This document shows positions 1-7,845 of a stretch of DNA of 64,000 nt, piece after piece. Origin of the DNA: Caulobacter sp. FWC2 (lineage in GTDB: Bacteria > Pseudomonadota > Alphaproteobacteria > Caulobacterales > Caulobacteraceae); the NCBI RefSeq assembly GCF_002742625.1, contig NZ_PEBF01000001.1, positions 4,898,001 to 4,962,000 of the forward strand, read 5' to 3'. A program made the position numbers and the translations under genes. The notes under the pieces are model-generated. The model searched no databases. It had not been told where the DNA came from and saw nothing but the letters and a program-made list of their open reading frames with translations. The stretch's first letter is position 1. Each line of letters begins with the position of its first letter.

Positions 1-506
1 AAGTTTATAAAATGAGGAATTCGGCCAACTACGCTCAAGTTAAAGCACTGGATACCAAATATAACCAGCACCCCGGCACCATAGGTCCGCAGAACGTAGC
101 CTAAAGCGTTGCCTATAAAATTGTTCGCATCGAAGTATAGAAGAACCCCGAAACAGGCGAACAAAAGACCCACAATTACGATTAAAAACCTAACTCGGTT
201 AGGCTCCTTCTCGATAGCTCTCGCTAGCATTCCGATCGGCGCATCTAGAAAATTCTTATCCGTTGCGATGGTATGGGTCTGGAGAATGTAGGTCAGCGGA
301 AACGTGATCAAAAACAACGGTAGTATGGGCCAAGCGCGGGTGATCACGTCTTTGACTGAGAACATCGAAATCCACTCGCCGCCGACTACGCTCAGAAAAC
401 CTTCAGTGAAGATCATGGCTGCCGTCAGTGTGGCGGCAGTAGCGAGCGGAAGCGCGCCTAGAAACATTTCGAATAAAGGCTTTCCGGTCATTTCTCGCGA
501 CGTCAT
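1..506 (-). CDS. Hypothetical membrane protein (3' end outside window)
   Basis: On the minus strand an ATG at 506 opens a frame that stays open to base 1, about 168 codons, so the C terminus lies outside the window. The ATG follows a purine-rich GGGAGG ribosome site. The protein begins MTSREMTGKPLFEMFLGAL and has at least three hydrophobic stretches, around residues 13-30, 52-68 and 98-115, so it is probably an inner-membrane protein. I recognise no family. The reading frame is AT-richer than its neighbours and uses codons such as AGA, TTA and ATA, which suggests acquired DNA continuing to the left. The two plus-strand frames that overlap it (109-291, 304-540) are shadows. Confidence 0.6.
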   Translation of the reverse strand, partial: MTSREMTGKPLFEMFLGALPLATAATLTAAMIFTEGFLSVVGGEWISMFSVKDVITRAWPILPLFLITFPLTYILQTHTIATDKNFLDAPIGMLARAIEKEPNRVRFLIVIVGLLFACFGVLLYFDANNFIGNALGYVLRTYGAGVLVIFGIQCFNLSVVGRIPHFIN

Positions 507-625
507 GCCACCCTCCCCGAGCCCTTATGCTGCACGATAGTTGAACAGTGTGGTCACGATCAATTGCCGCTAGAGGGTGCCATCCATCCCACTAAATTAT
601 CTTGACCGCGCTTGAAGCCAACTTC

Positions 626-680
626 CGACTAGGGTCGGCGCCTACCGTCGGCGTCGTGCCGACGCGCCGACCCTCAGTCG
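626..680. repeat. Nested palindrome (cruciform-type repeat)
   Basis: AGGGTCGGCG at 631-640 pairs with CGCCGACCCT at 665-674, and between them CGTCGGC (646-652) pairs with GCCGACG (658-664). The outer arms extend weakly into CGACT/CAGTCG. It sits between the divergent membrane-protein and GST genes. It could be a REP-like interspersed repeat or a structured 5' region. Confidence 0.6.
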
Positions 681-750
681 CCACACAAAGCTTGAGCCCC
701 ACGGTCGGATAAGGTTCGACCCTCATCCACCCCCCGGAAAGGACCCGCGC

Positions 751-1377
751 ATGATCACCGTTTGGGGCGGACAGACTTCGCGATCGATGCGGGTCGTGTG
801 GGTGCTGGAGGAGATGGACCTGCCCTATCGCGTGCGGCAGGTGGACATGCTGGCGCCCGAGCAGGACCCCGAATTCCTGGCGATCAACCCCGCCAACTAC
901 ATCCCGGCGATCCAGGACGGCGAGGTCGTCATGGTCGAGTCGATCGCGATCATGGAGTACCTGATGGCTCGCTATGGGCCGACGCCGCTGGCGCCCGCGC
1001 CTCGGGATGCCGCCTTCCCCGCCTATCAGCAATTTCTGCACCTGGGCGAAGCCGGCCTCGCGACCCTGATGATGCCCGTCGTGGTCAGCCGCTTCATCGC
1101 GCCCGAGGCCGAGCGCGAGAACTGGGGCGCGACCTGGTGCCTGCGGTCGTTCCAGAAGCGGCTGCAGCTGGTCAGCCAAAGGCTTGCACACTCGCCCTAC
1201 CTGGCCGGCGAGGCCTTCACGGCCGCCGACATCTCGGTGACCTACGCCCTGAACCTGGGCCAAAGGACCTGCGGGATCACCCTGGGCGAGGTCGAACAGG
1301 CCTATCTGGCCCGCACCACGGGTCGCGACGCCTATAAGAGGGCCGTGGAGCGTTCGCACGAAGGGGTGAACACCTGA
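751..1377 (+). CDS. Glutathione S-transferase family protein
   Basis: A 208-residue protein of normal GST length. The N terminus (MITVWGGQTSRSMRVVWVLE) has the thioredoxin-fold start seen in GSTs, with the Ser/Arg region at residues 10-14 in the place of the glutathione-activating residue. The stretch around residues 45-72 (NPANYIPAIQDGEVVMVES) matches the cis-Pro and glutathione-binding E-S motif. The C-terminal half is the all-helical domain. It would be a cytosolic glutathione-conjugating or glutathione-dependent enzyme; the substrate cannot be read from sequence. It stands alone, divergent from the membrane-protein gene. The ATG follows GGAAAGGACC, an acceptable ribosome site. Confidence 0.85.
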   Translation: MITVWGGQTSRSMRVVWVLEEMDLPYRVRQVDMLAPEQDPEFLAINPANYIPAIQDGEVVMVESIAIMEYLMARYGPTPLAPAPRDAAFPAYQQFLHLGEAGLATLMMPVVVSRFIAPEAERENWGATWCLRSFQKRLQLVSQRLAHSPYLAGEAFTAADISVTYALNLGQRTCGITLGEVEQAYLARTTGRDAYKRAVERSHEGVNT

Positions 1378-1480
1378 CGCCCGCCTCCTAGGTCGAGACA
1401 CGCGTGATCGGCGTTCTGCGGGAACGTCCGGCCATCCGGGGCGTCGGAGCATTGTGTGACGATTTCAGGCTAGAAAGTCT

Positions 1481-1500
1481 TTTTGACTCTTCCGTCAAAA
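1481..1500. repeat. Palindrome TTTTGAC-N6-GTCAAAA, copy 1
   Basis: TTTTGAC (1481-1487) and GTCAAAA (1494-1500) form perfect 7-base arms, extended outward by AGTC/GACT with one extra T. It contains a GACTC site, the GANTC sequence methylated by CcrM in Caulobacter. It could be an operator or one unit of a small repeat. Confidence 0.6.
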
Positions 1501-1783
1501 GACTTCACCAGGGCCCAGATACACCAAACCCGCCGCGGGGGATAATCGCGACGGGCTGGCTATTTCTCGATCATTCGATCTAGGCGGGCGTTTCCTCCCC
1601 GAAACGCCGAAGAACGGGAGCTCTCTGTTGGGCTCGTTTCGTCCTTGCATCCTGTAGAAACGTCAAATTCATGACGGTGTCAACGCGGCAAATCCCTTTT
1701 TCGCAAAGGTTCCGCCGAATTTTTGACGCGAGTGGCGTTGTTTGGACCCGAAAGTCGATTTTACCTCGTGAATCGATGTTTTA

Positions 1784-1803
1784 TTTTGACTATCTCGTCA
1801 AAA
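1784..1803. repeat. Palindrome TTTTGAC-N6-GTCAAAA, copy 2
   Basis: TTTTGAC (1784-1790) and GTCAAAA (1797-1803) have the same arms and spacing as copy 1, with a different 6-base core. It ends one base before the hisG stop codon, so it could form a weak hairpin at the end of the his transcript or bind a dimeric protein. Confidence 0.6.
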
Positions 1804-1804
1804 C

Positions 1805-2761
1805 TTAACGAACGAGCGCGGCCGTGAAGCGGTCCAGCACGGCCGAGCGCGACTCGAACACATAGTCCGGACGCGACACGGTGACGGGCTCGACCCCGGC
1901 GGCGGCCAGGGCGGCGGCGGCGTCGAACAGGTCGCCGGTCGCCAGCAGGGCGCCGTTGGCCCGGCGCGAACCGCCCTTGGCGACGAAGGCCGCCACCGCC
2001 GCCTGCCCCGCCGCGTCCTGCTCGGCCGGCCAGACCAGGGTCGCCAGCTTGCCCGCCCGCCCCTTGGCCTCGACCACGGCCAGCAGGCGCTTGAGGCTTT
2101 CGAGCTGCTCCGGCGTCCAGGCGGTGATCAGCGAGGCGGTCAGTTGGGCCTGGCTCTTGAGGATCACGCCGTCCGACAGGATCTTCAGGCCATTGGCGGC
2201 CAGGGTCGCGCCGGTGGTGGTGATGTCCACGACCAGCTCCGCCGCGCCGGCGGCCGGAGCGCCCTCAGTGGCGCCGCTGCTCTCGACGATGCGGTAGTCG
2301 GCGACGCCGTGGCGGGCGAAGAAGGCGCGGGTCTGGGTGACGTACTTGGTCGCCACCCGCAGGCGGCGGCCGGTCTTGGCCAGGTGCAGGTGCCCGACCT
2401 CGTCGACATCGGCCATGGTGTCGACGTCCAGCCAGTTCTTGGGCGCGGTCACCACCAGGTCGGCGCGGCCAAAGCCCAGGGCCCGCAGCAGCATGACCCG
2501 GCTGTCCATGTCGTCGCCGCGCTCGCGCAGCAGGTCCTCGCCCGTGACGCCTAGGTGCAGGTCGCCGCTGTCGAGGCCGGCGGCGATGTCGCCCGCCGAC
2601 AGCAGACGCACCGAGACGCCCGGCAGGCCGGCCAGCTCGGCCGAATAGCCGCGCGCGCCGCCGGTCATTTCCAGCTTGAAGCCGCAGTCGGCCAGCCAGG
2701 CCTCGACCTGGTCCTTCAGGCGGCCTTTCGAAGGGATCGCGAAGATCATGGAGCCGCTCAT
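1805..2761 (-). CDS. hisG: ATP phosphoribosyltransferase, catalytic subunit
   Basis: The enzyme catalyses the first committed step of histidine synthesis, joining ATP and PRPP to phosphoribosyl-ATP. The 318-residue chain begins MSGSMIFAIPSKGRLKDQVE, typical of HisG, and carries the PRPP-binding P-loop DITTTGATL at residues 179-187. A HisZ gene directly upstream is the usual partner of HisG forms that lack their own regulatory domain, although this chain is longer than the classical short form (about 210 residues), as seen in Caulobacter relatives. The start overlaps the hisZ stop by four bases (ATGA), implying translational coupling in hisS-hisZ-hisG. Confidence 0.93.
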   Translation of the reverse strand: MSGSMIFAIPSKGRLKDQVEAWLADCGFKLEMTGGARGYSAELAGLPGVSVRLLSAGDIAAGLDSGDLHLGVTGEDLLRERGDDMDSRVMLLRALGFGRADLVVTAPKNWLDVDTMADVDEVGHLHLAKTGRRLRVATKYVTQTRAFFARHGVADYRIVESSGATEGAPAAGAAELVVDITTTGATLAANGLKILSDGVILKSQAQLTASLITAWTPEQLESLKRLLAVVEAKGRAGKLATLVWPAEQDAAGQAAVAAFVAKGGSRRANGALLATGDLFDAAAALAAAGVEPVTVSRPDYVFESRSAVLDRFTAALVR

Positions 2762-3888
2762 TCGCCGCCTCCCGCATAGGCGCGCGCCGGACGGACCATG
2801 CAGCCCACCGCGCCGGTGTTGGTGGTCACGCCCAGCTTCGAGGGCAGGCCGTCATAGCGGCCGCCGGCGGCGACGGGCCGCTCAGCGCCAAGAGCAGCCG
2901 AATGCACTTCGAACAGGTAGCCGTCGTAATAGCCGAAGGCCCGGCCGAAGGCGGCGGCCAGGGTGGCCTTGTCCAGCGGGACGCCGCGTTCGGCCATGCC
3001 CGACAGGCGCGCGCGCCAGCCGGCGATGGCGGCCTTCAGGCTCGCGTCGTTGGGTCCCGCCAGGGCGGCGATGGCGTCCAGCGCCGCGTCCGGACGATCG
3101 GAGACGGCGAGGAAGGCGCGGACCTTGTCGGCCTGTTCCGCGTCCAGACGACCGGCCTTGGCGGCCTCGGCTTTCTCGACCAGGCGGTGGGCGATCTCGG
3201 CGGGGCGGCGGCCGCCGACGGGCTCGACGCCGGCCAGGGACCACAGCTCCTGCAGCACGGCGGAAGCCTCGCTCTCGGGCAGGCCGGCCAGCAGCGAGGC
3301 GATCCGCGACTGCTCGCTGGAGAGAGTGGAGACGTCGCCGTCCAGCTCGGCCTTCAGCTGGCGCGGCTTGGCGAAGGCGCGCTTGAGCCGGGCGGCCAGC
3401 GGCGGCGCCAGGTCCAGGCTGTCGACGAAGGCGGCGAACAGCGAGACGTCGCCGAGGATCATCGACAGGTCCGACCGGCCGCCAGCGACGGCGCTCGCCC
3501 AAGCAAGGGAAGCGATCTCGGCGTCGGCGGCCACGGGGTCGCCCGCCTCGAAGGCCTCGACGCCCAGCTGCAGGAACTCCTCGGCGCGGTCCGAGCCGCG
3601 CGGGGCGACGCGGAAGGCCTTGCCCTCATAGCGGCGACGGGCCGGCTCCCCGCCGTTCTCGAAGTGCTGGCGGGCCACGGCGACCGTGAAGTCCGGCCGC
3701 AGGCAGGCCTCCTCGCCGCCATCGCCGGAGACGACGAACAGCCGCGAGCGCATGGCCTCGCCGGTCAGATCGAGCAGCAGGCCCAGGGGCTGCAGCACCG
3801 GGGCGTCGGTCAGGGCCGCGCCGGCCAGCAGCAGGGGCGCGCGGATGGCGTCGAGCGCCTCCGCCGGAATGGAACGCTCGAGCCTCAT
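2758..3888 (-). CDS. hisZ: ATP phosphoribosyltransferase regulatory subunit
   Basis: HisZ is a histidyl-tRNA-synthetase paralogue that has lost aminoacylation and forms a hetero-oligomer with HisG for activity and histidine feedback. The 376-residue chain shows synthetase-like segments (LRPDFTVAVARQHF, FRVAPRGSDRAEEFLQLG, GYYDGYLFEV, AAGGRYDGLPS) but no anticodon-binding domain. I place the start at the ATG at 3888, which follows GAGGGC; a TTG directly before it at 3891 would add one residue. The hisS stop lies three bases upstream and the 3' end overlaps hisG by four bases, so the three genes form one tight unit. Confidence 0.9.
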   Translation of the reverse strand: MRLERSIPAEALDAIRAPLLLAGAALTDAPVLQPLGLLLDLTGEAMRSRLFVVSGDGGEEACLRPDFTVAVARQHFENGGEPARRRYEGKAFRVAPRGSDRAEEFLQLGVEAFEAGDPVAADAEIASLAWASAVAGGRSDLSMILGDVSLFAAFVDSLDLAPPLAARLKRAFAKPRQLKAELDGDVSTLSSEQSRIASLLAGLPESEASAVLQELWSLAGVEPVGGRRPAEIAHRLVEKAEAAKAGRLDAEQADKVRAFLAVSDRPDAALDAIAALAGPNDASLKAAIAGWRARLSGMAERGVPLDKATLAAAFGRAFGYYDGYLFEVHSAALGAERPVAAGGRYDGLPSKLGVTTNTGAVGCMVRPARAYAGGGE

Positions 3889-3891
3889 CAA

Positions 3892-5376
3892 TTAGCCCTC
3901 GATGATCTTGCGCACGGCGGCGACGAGCTCACCGCGCGGAATGGTCTGCTGGCCCGGACGCTCGGCCTTCCAGGCGGCGTTGTCGGTCACCCCCTCGGCG
4001 GCCTGACGGCCCGCGTCGAGGTCCTTGATGGTCACGGTGCCGGCGGCGATCTCGTCCCCGCCCAGCATGACCACGGCCGGCGCGCCCCGGCGGTCGGCAT
4101 ATTTCATCTGCGGCTTCATGCCCGAGGTCCCGAGATACACCTCGGCCGCAATGCCCGCCGCGCGTAGCTGTCCGACCACGGAGAAGTACTCAGCCATGTG
4201 CGCCTGGTCGAAGGTGATCACCACCACCGGCCCGCGCGCCACGCCGCCCGGCTCGCGTCCGGCCGCCCGCAGCGCCGCCGCCAGGCGGGTGACGCCGAAC
4301 GAGAAGCCCGTCGCCGGCGTCGCCGTCCCGGTGAACCGCGCCACCAGGTCGTCATAGCGCCCGCCGCCGCCGATCGAGCCGAACGAGACCTTGTTCCCCT
4401 TCTCGTCGGTGGTGCTGAGCAGCAGCTCGGCCTCGAACACCGCGCCGGTGTAGTATTCCAGCCCCCGGACGATCGACGGATCGATGAAGGCCTGGTCGTC
4501 GGCTATCCCTAAGCTGGTCAGCGCCGCGTCGATCCGCGACAGCTCCAGCAGGCCCTCGTCGCCCTCGGCCGAGCCGCCGATCACCTTGGCGATGTTGTCC
4601 AGCGTCGCGCTCCGGCCACCGGCGCCCGCCGACACGAAGTCCAGCACCGAGTCGATCGCCTTGCCCTTGAGGCCCGCGCCCTTGGTGAAGTCGCCGCTCT
4701 CGTCCAGGCGGCCCTCGCCCAGCAGCAGGCGGACCCCGTCCACGCCAAGACGGTCCAGCTTGTCGACCGCGCGCAGCACGGCCAGCTTCTGGCCGGCGCT
4801 TTCCGCCCCCGCCGAGGTCAGCAGGCCGTTGAGCAGCTTGCGATTGTTGATCTTCAGCACCGCCGCCCCGCGCGGCAGGCCGGCCGCTTCCAGCCCCTCG
4901 ACCGCCATGGCGATGATCTCGGCGTCGGCCTCCGGACGGGCCGAGCCCACCGTGTCGGCGTCGCACTGGATGAACTGGCGGAAGCGCCCCGGCCCCGGCT
5001 TCTCGTTGCGCCACACCGGCCCGAAGGCGTAGCGGCGGAACGGCTTGGGCAGGGTCTCCCAGTTCTGGGCCGCGAACCGCGCCAGCGGCGCGGTCAGGTC
5101 GTAGCGCAGCGCCATCCACTGGTCGTCGTCGTCCTGCAGCGCGAACACGCCCTCGTTGGGCCGGTCGCTGTCGGGCAGGAACTTGCCCAGGGCGTCGGCA
5201 TATTCGAACGCCCCGGTGTCCAGGGCCTCGAAGCCGTAGCGCTCATAGACCGCCGACACCGCCTCCAGGATCGCCCGCTCGGCCCGCAGGTCGCGAGCGC
5301 GCTTGTCGGCGAAGCCGCGCGGGGCGCGCGCCTCGGGGCGGAAGGTTTCGGCGGTGTTCGTAGAGTCGTCGGTCAT
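3892..5376 (-). CDS. hisS: Histidyl-tRNA synthetase
   Basis: A class II aminoacyl-tRNA synthetase that charges tRNA-His in the cytosol. The 494-residue protein has RYDLTAPLAR at 91-100, a motif 2 region around residues 118-136 (FGPVWRNEKPGPGRFRQFIQ), the HisRS signature GLEYYTGAVFE near residue 310, and a C-terminal anticodon-binding domain (about residues 395-490). It is the first structural gene after the His-rich leader at 5465-5545. AAGGA nine bases before the ATG is the probable ribosome site. Placing hisS ahead of hisZ and hisG puts tRNA charging and the first biosynthetic step under the same leader. Confidence 0.95.
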   Translation of the reverse strand: MTDDSTNTAETFRPEARAPRGFADKRARDLRAERAILEAVSAVYERYGFEALDTGAFEYADALGKFLPDSDRPNEGVFALQDDDDQWMALRYDLTAPLARFAAQNWETLPKPFRRYAFGPVWRNEKPGPGRFRQFIQCDADTVGSARPEADAEIIAMAVEGLEAAGLPRGAAVLKINNRKLLNGLLTSAGAESAGQKLAVLRAVDKLDRLGVDGVRLLLGEGRLDESGDFTKGAGLKGKAIDSVLDFVSAGAGGRSATLDNIAKVIGGSAEGDEGLLELSRIDAALTSLGIADDQAFIDPSIVRGLEYYTGAVFEAELLLSTTDEKGNKVSFGSIGGGGRYDDLVARFTGTATPATGFSFGVTRLAAALRAAGREPGGVARGPVVVITFDQAHMAEYFSVVGQLRAAGIAAEVYLGTSGMKPQMKYADRRGAPAVVMLGGDEIAAGTVTIKDLDAGRQAAEGVTDNAAWKAERPGQQTIPRGELVAAVRKIIEG

Positions 5377-5464
5377 CGTCGGTCCTTAGATCTTCAAGGC
5401 TTCGACGGATGGCGCTTATGCCAAGCCCCATCCGCTAGGCGGGGCTCTGGCTGGGTCGCTCGGC
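5377..5464 (-). promoter_or_regulatory. Putative his attenuator (alternative RNA hairpins before hisS)
   Basis: In the minus-strand transcript the element CGGATGG (plus-strand 5428-5434) can pair with two copies of CCATCCG: one inside the His codons of the leader (5504-5510), the other downstream (5406-5412). The downstream pairing gives a long hairpin that also contains GCTT/AAGC. A third option, AGCCCC with GGGGCT, shares the same central bases. The structures are mutually exclusive, as expected of an attenuator. There is no strong U-run, and a weak CCTT/AAGG hairpin covers the hisS ribosome site, so control could be at termination or at translation. Confidence 0.6.
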
Positions 5465-5545
5465 TTAGAGCGCGCGGACCCGGCCGATCCCGCGAGGCGA
5501 GTTCGGATGGTGGTGGCAGCCGTGGTGGTGCGGCAGGCGGGTCAT
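5465..5545 (-). CDS. hisL: His-rich leader peptide of the hisS-hisZ-hisG block
   Basis: A 26-codon frame (ATG at 5545, TAA at 5465-5467) begins MTRLPHHHGCHHHP, so six of codons 6-13 are His (five CAC, one CAT). It ends 88 bases before the hisS ATG. The layout matches his-operon leader peptides: E. coli HisL also begins MTR and carries a run of His. Ribosome stalling at these codons when charged tRNA-His is scarce would alter folding of the RNA between leader and hisS. No clear ribosome site precedes the ATG, so it may be translated from a leaderless or near-leaderless transcript. Any resemblance to named HisL proteins beyond MTR and His-richness is functional rather than proven homology. Confidence 0.8.
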   Translation of the reverse strand: MTRLPHHHGCHHHPNSPRGIGRVRAL

Positions 5546-5679
5546 CGGGCGGGGGTGTAGCGGAGATGGGGCGGTGGGGGAAGGGGTGAGCTTCGCAGCA
5601 AGGCTTGGCCTCGGGCAAACCGCACCCGTTGCACTATCCACGCCCGCGCCATAACAATCGCAGGTCGAGGGAAAAATCC

Positions 5680-7203
5680 ATGCCTTTCAAGAGCGAAGTC
5701 CGCGATAGCACTATCAACGCCCTTCTAGAAAAAGCGCGCGATAGAAACTATCGGCAGTATCTAGCAAAATTAAATCTCAAAAAGATCCGAGGATTTACAG
5801 ACGAGCCAATATCTTTTGACTTCCCTGTGACCGCAATTATTGGACCTAATGGTGGCGGGAAGACAACCGTACTGGGATCAGCCGCGATCATCTACAAGGA
5901 CATACCGCCTCGAGCGTTCTTTTCGAAAAGTGGAAAGTACGACGGCGGAATGCAAGACTGGTCAATTGAGTATGAAATAATAGACCGTGACATAGCCCCA
6001 CGCGCATCTGTTCAGAGAACAGCGAGCTTCAAGAGCCTGAAGTGGAACCGCGATGCGATGCGGCGCCCAACATTACTGTTTGGCGTTTCGAGGACTGTTC
6101 CAGCTAGTGAGAGAAAGGAACTTCTTAGCTGTACATCGCGAAAGTTTTCAGTTCCCGACAGCCGCATAGTGTCTTTCTCCGCAGAGATTAATGAAGCTGT
6201 ATCTAGGATTCTTGGAAAAGACGTATCCGGATTCAAAGAAATCCAGGTACACGCCACCGGCGCGGTAACGTTACTCACCGGAAAAACGTCCCTAGGGGTT
6301 GGTTATTCTGAGTTCCACTTCGGCGCTGGCGAATCCAGCATCATCAGAATGGTTGCTGCTATTGAAAGCGCGCCCGATCAAGCCCTAGTCTTAATTGAGG
6401 AAATCGAGAACGGCTTGCATCCCGTGGCAACAATTAGACTTGTTGAGTACCTTATATGGGCAGCAGAGCGAAAAAAGATACAGGTTATATTCACTACACA
6501 TTCCAATGAAGCCCTACACCCACTTCCCAGCAAGGCTGTTTGGTCTGCCACTAAAGACAAGCTATTCCAGGGAAAATTAGATGTAGCGTCCCTAAGGGCC
6601 ATCACAGGTCAAATTGAAACTGCGTCCGTAATTTTCGTTGAGGATGATTTCGCCAAAACCTGGATGGAAGCAATACTAAGGCAAAGTTCGCGCGCCATAA
6701 TCGACCACTTCCAAGTTCATGCGATGTCGGGAGACGGGACGGCGGTTGCGATGAACAACTATCACAATACAAATCCCGCAATTACCGTCCCGTCAGTTTG
6801 CGTAATCGACGGCGATTCTCGCCAATCGGACGACGAAGCACAGAAGATTTTCCGCCTACCAGGAGGATCACCCGAGGCCTACGTTTTTGACTCCTGCATG
6901 GACGAATGGTCGACGATCGGCGGGAAACTCTCTGTCGCGCTCCTCCAAAAGTTTGAAGATAGCGAGAAAGTTCGAGAAATTTGCGAGGATGTTCGAAGAA
7001 CCAATAAAGACACTCACCTCTTGTTCTCCCAGATAGGGGAGCGCCTCGGCTTGGTACCCGAGAGAACAGTGGCATCTGCCTTTACGACACTTTGGGCGCA
7101 GGCCCACCCCGAGGCGGTCCAAGATCTACTCGCGAAAGTCTCCAAGGGGGCCAAAGCCCTTGGAAGTGCAGAAGCGGATAGCACAAAGCCAAAATGGTCT
7201 TAA
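5680..7203 (+). CDS. OLD-like AAA ATPase with C-terminal TOPRIM-like domain
   Basis: A 507-residue protein. Walker A GPNGGGKTT lies at 55-63, a signature-like FHFGAGESS at 213-220, Walker B ALVLIEEIENGLHP at about 235-248 and an H-loop TTHS at 272-275. After the ATPase come VIFVEDDFAK (317-326) and VCVIDGDS (373-380), which fit the Glu and DxD positions of a TOPRIM nuclease. This order is that of OLD (overcoming lysogenization defect) family nucleases, many of which act against phages. I start at the ATG at 5680 after CGAGGG; the 25 codons upstream are GC-rich and read as non-coding. The gene is markedly AT-richer than its neighbours, uses ATA, AGA and CTA codons, has no partner gene, and is followed by a repeat cluster. 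An acquired single-gene defence or DNA-repair function is an inference. Confidence 0.75.
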   Translation: MPFKSEVRDSTINALLEKARDRNYRQYLAKLNLKKIRGFTDEPISFDFPVTAIIGPNGGGKTTVLGSAAIIYKDIPPRAFFSKSGKYDGGMQDWSIEYEIIDRDIAPRASVQRTASFKSLKWNRDAMRRPTLLFGVSRTVPASERKELLSCTSRKFSVPDSRIVSFSAEINEAVSRILGKDVSGFKEIQVHATGAVTLLTGKTSLGVGYSEFHFGAGESSIIRMVAAIESAPDQALVLIEEIENGLHPVATIRLVEYLIWAAERKKIQVIFTTHSNEALHPLPSKAVWSATKDKLFQGKLDVASLRAITGQIETASVIFVEDDFAKTWMEAILRQSSRAIIDHFQVHAMSGDGTAVAMNNYHNTNPAITVPSVCVIDGDSRQSDDEAQKIFRLPGGSPEAYVFDSCMDEWSTIGGKLSVALLQKFEDSEKVREICEDVRRTNKDTHLLFSQIGERLGLVPERTVASAFTTLWAQAHPEAVQDLLAKVSKGAKALGSAEADSTKPKWS

Positions 7204-7291
7204 CCTCGCACCTCACGGCGAGACAACCTCAGTGCCGATCTCGGGGAGGTCGGACGGCGCTAGAGGCTGGAGCGCAGACCATACTCTTCCT

Positions 7292-7326
7292 CCCGTCATT
7301 CCCGCCACAAGGGCGGGAATGACGGG
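7292..7326. repeat. REP-like palindrome with 15-base arms
   Basis: CCCGTCATTCCCGCC at 7292-7306 and its reverse complement at 7312-7326 flank a 5-base loop. Arms of the type CGTCATTCCCGC are common interspersed palindromes in high-GC genomes. It could also end transcription from the ATPase gene, although there is no T-run. Confidence 0.65.
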
Positions 7327-7491
7327 GGTGGGGTGGCGAGGCGGCGCGGGGCGCTGGCCCCCTCCACCGGCGTTCGCCGGTCCCCCTCCCCCAGGAGGGG
7401 GAGGAGAGCGGAAACGTCCAACGGCTTGCCCCAGGGGTCGCCAGCCGACCTTGGTCGGGGCGAGCCTTTCATCTCTTGGAGGCTGCAGCGT

Positions 7492-7579
7492 GCAGGGCTG
7501 ATCAGGTCAGTCAAGGACGGCCCTCCGGGCCGCCGCGCGCGGTGGCGAAGCCATCCTTGAGTGACCTGATCAGCCCTGC
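7492..7579. repeat. Inverted repeat with 26-base arms
   Basis: The arm starting GCAGGGCTGATCAGGTCA at 7492 recurs in reverse complement ending at 7579, with one mismatch in 26 bases and a roughly 36-base GC-rich spacer. It could form a long stem and lies inside the 13-bp inverted repeats. Confidence 0.65.
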
Positions 7580-7657
7580 GATCGTCTCGCCGTGAGATGT
7601 AAGGGGGGCTCCGACCTCGGGGGTCGGATGGCGGCGAAGGGAAGAGGTCGCGCACCG

Positions 7658-7845
7658 GAAACCCTCTCTCATGGAGAGAGGGAGGGGCCCGCGCCGGAGG
7701 CGTGGGAGGGTGAGTGGGTAGGCGAAGCCCCTGGACGATCTTGGCGCTGTTAGGGATTCCGTGCCGGCACGCCGGCTGAGGGTGTAACCACTCACCCTCC
7801 CAAGCTCCGCTTGGGCCCCTCCCTCTCTCTAAGAGAGAGGGTTTC
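7658..7845. repeat. 188-bp palindromic repeat with GAAACCCTCTC termini
   Basis: The ends GAAACCCTCTC (7658) and GAGAGGGTTTC (to 7845) are inverted repeats. Each end folds on itself (CCCTCTCTC/GAGAGAGGG), and internal GGGAGGGTGAGTGG pairs with CCACTCACCCTCCC. The layout, two terminal hairpins plus long pairing arms, is MITE-like. No coding sequence is present. Confidence 0.65.

Larger units (their letters stand above)
1378..1804. other. Intergenic region with paired TTTTGAC-N6-GTCAAAA palindromes
   Basis: No gene is visible in this 427-base stretch between the convergent GST and hisG genes. It is AT-richer than its flanks and carries two copies of TTTTGAC-N6-GTCAAAA (1481-1500 and 1784-1803), plus lone half-sites near 1661 and 1721. 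See the separate entries. Confidence 0.6.
7212..7596. repeat. 385-bp element bounded by 13-bp inverted repeats
   Basis: CTCACGGCGAGAC at 7212-7224 is matched in reverse complement by GTCTCGCCGTGAG at 7584-7596. The interior contains two further palindromes and no gene, so it resembles a non-autonomous mobile element (MITE-like). The arm starts nine bases after the ATPase stop codon. Confidence 0.5.

Noticed and set aside
592..1452. Long minus-strand frame opposite the GST gene
   Set aside because: Its translation is Arg/Gly-rich and lacks any domain; the plus-strand GST has family motifs, so this is a GC-rich shadow.
5394..5618. Minus-strand frame upstream of hisS
   Set aside because: Pro/Arg-rich with no start signal; it overlaps the His-rich leader in another frame, which explains the region better.
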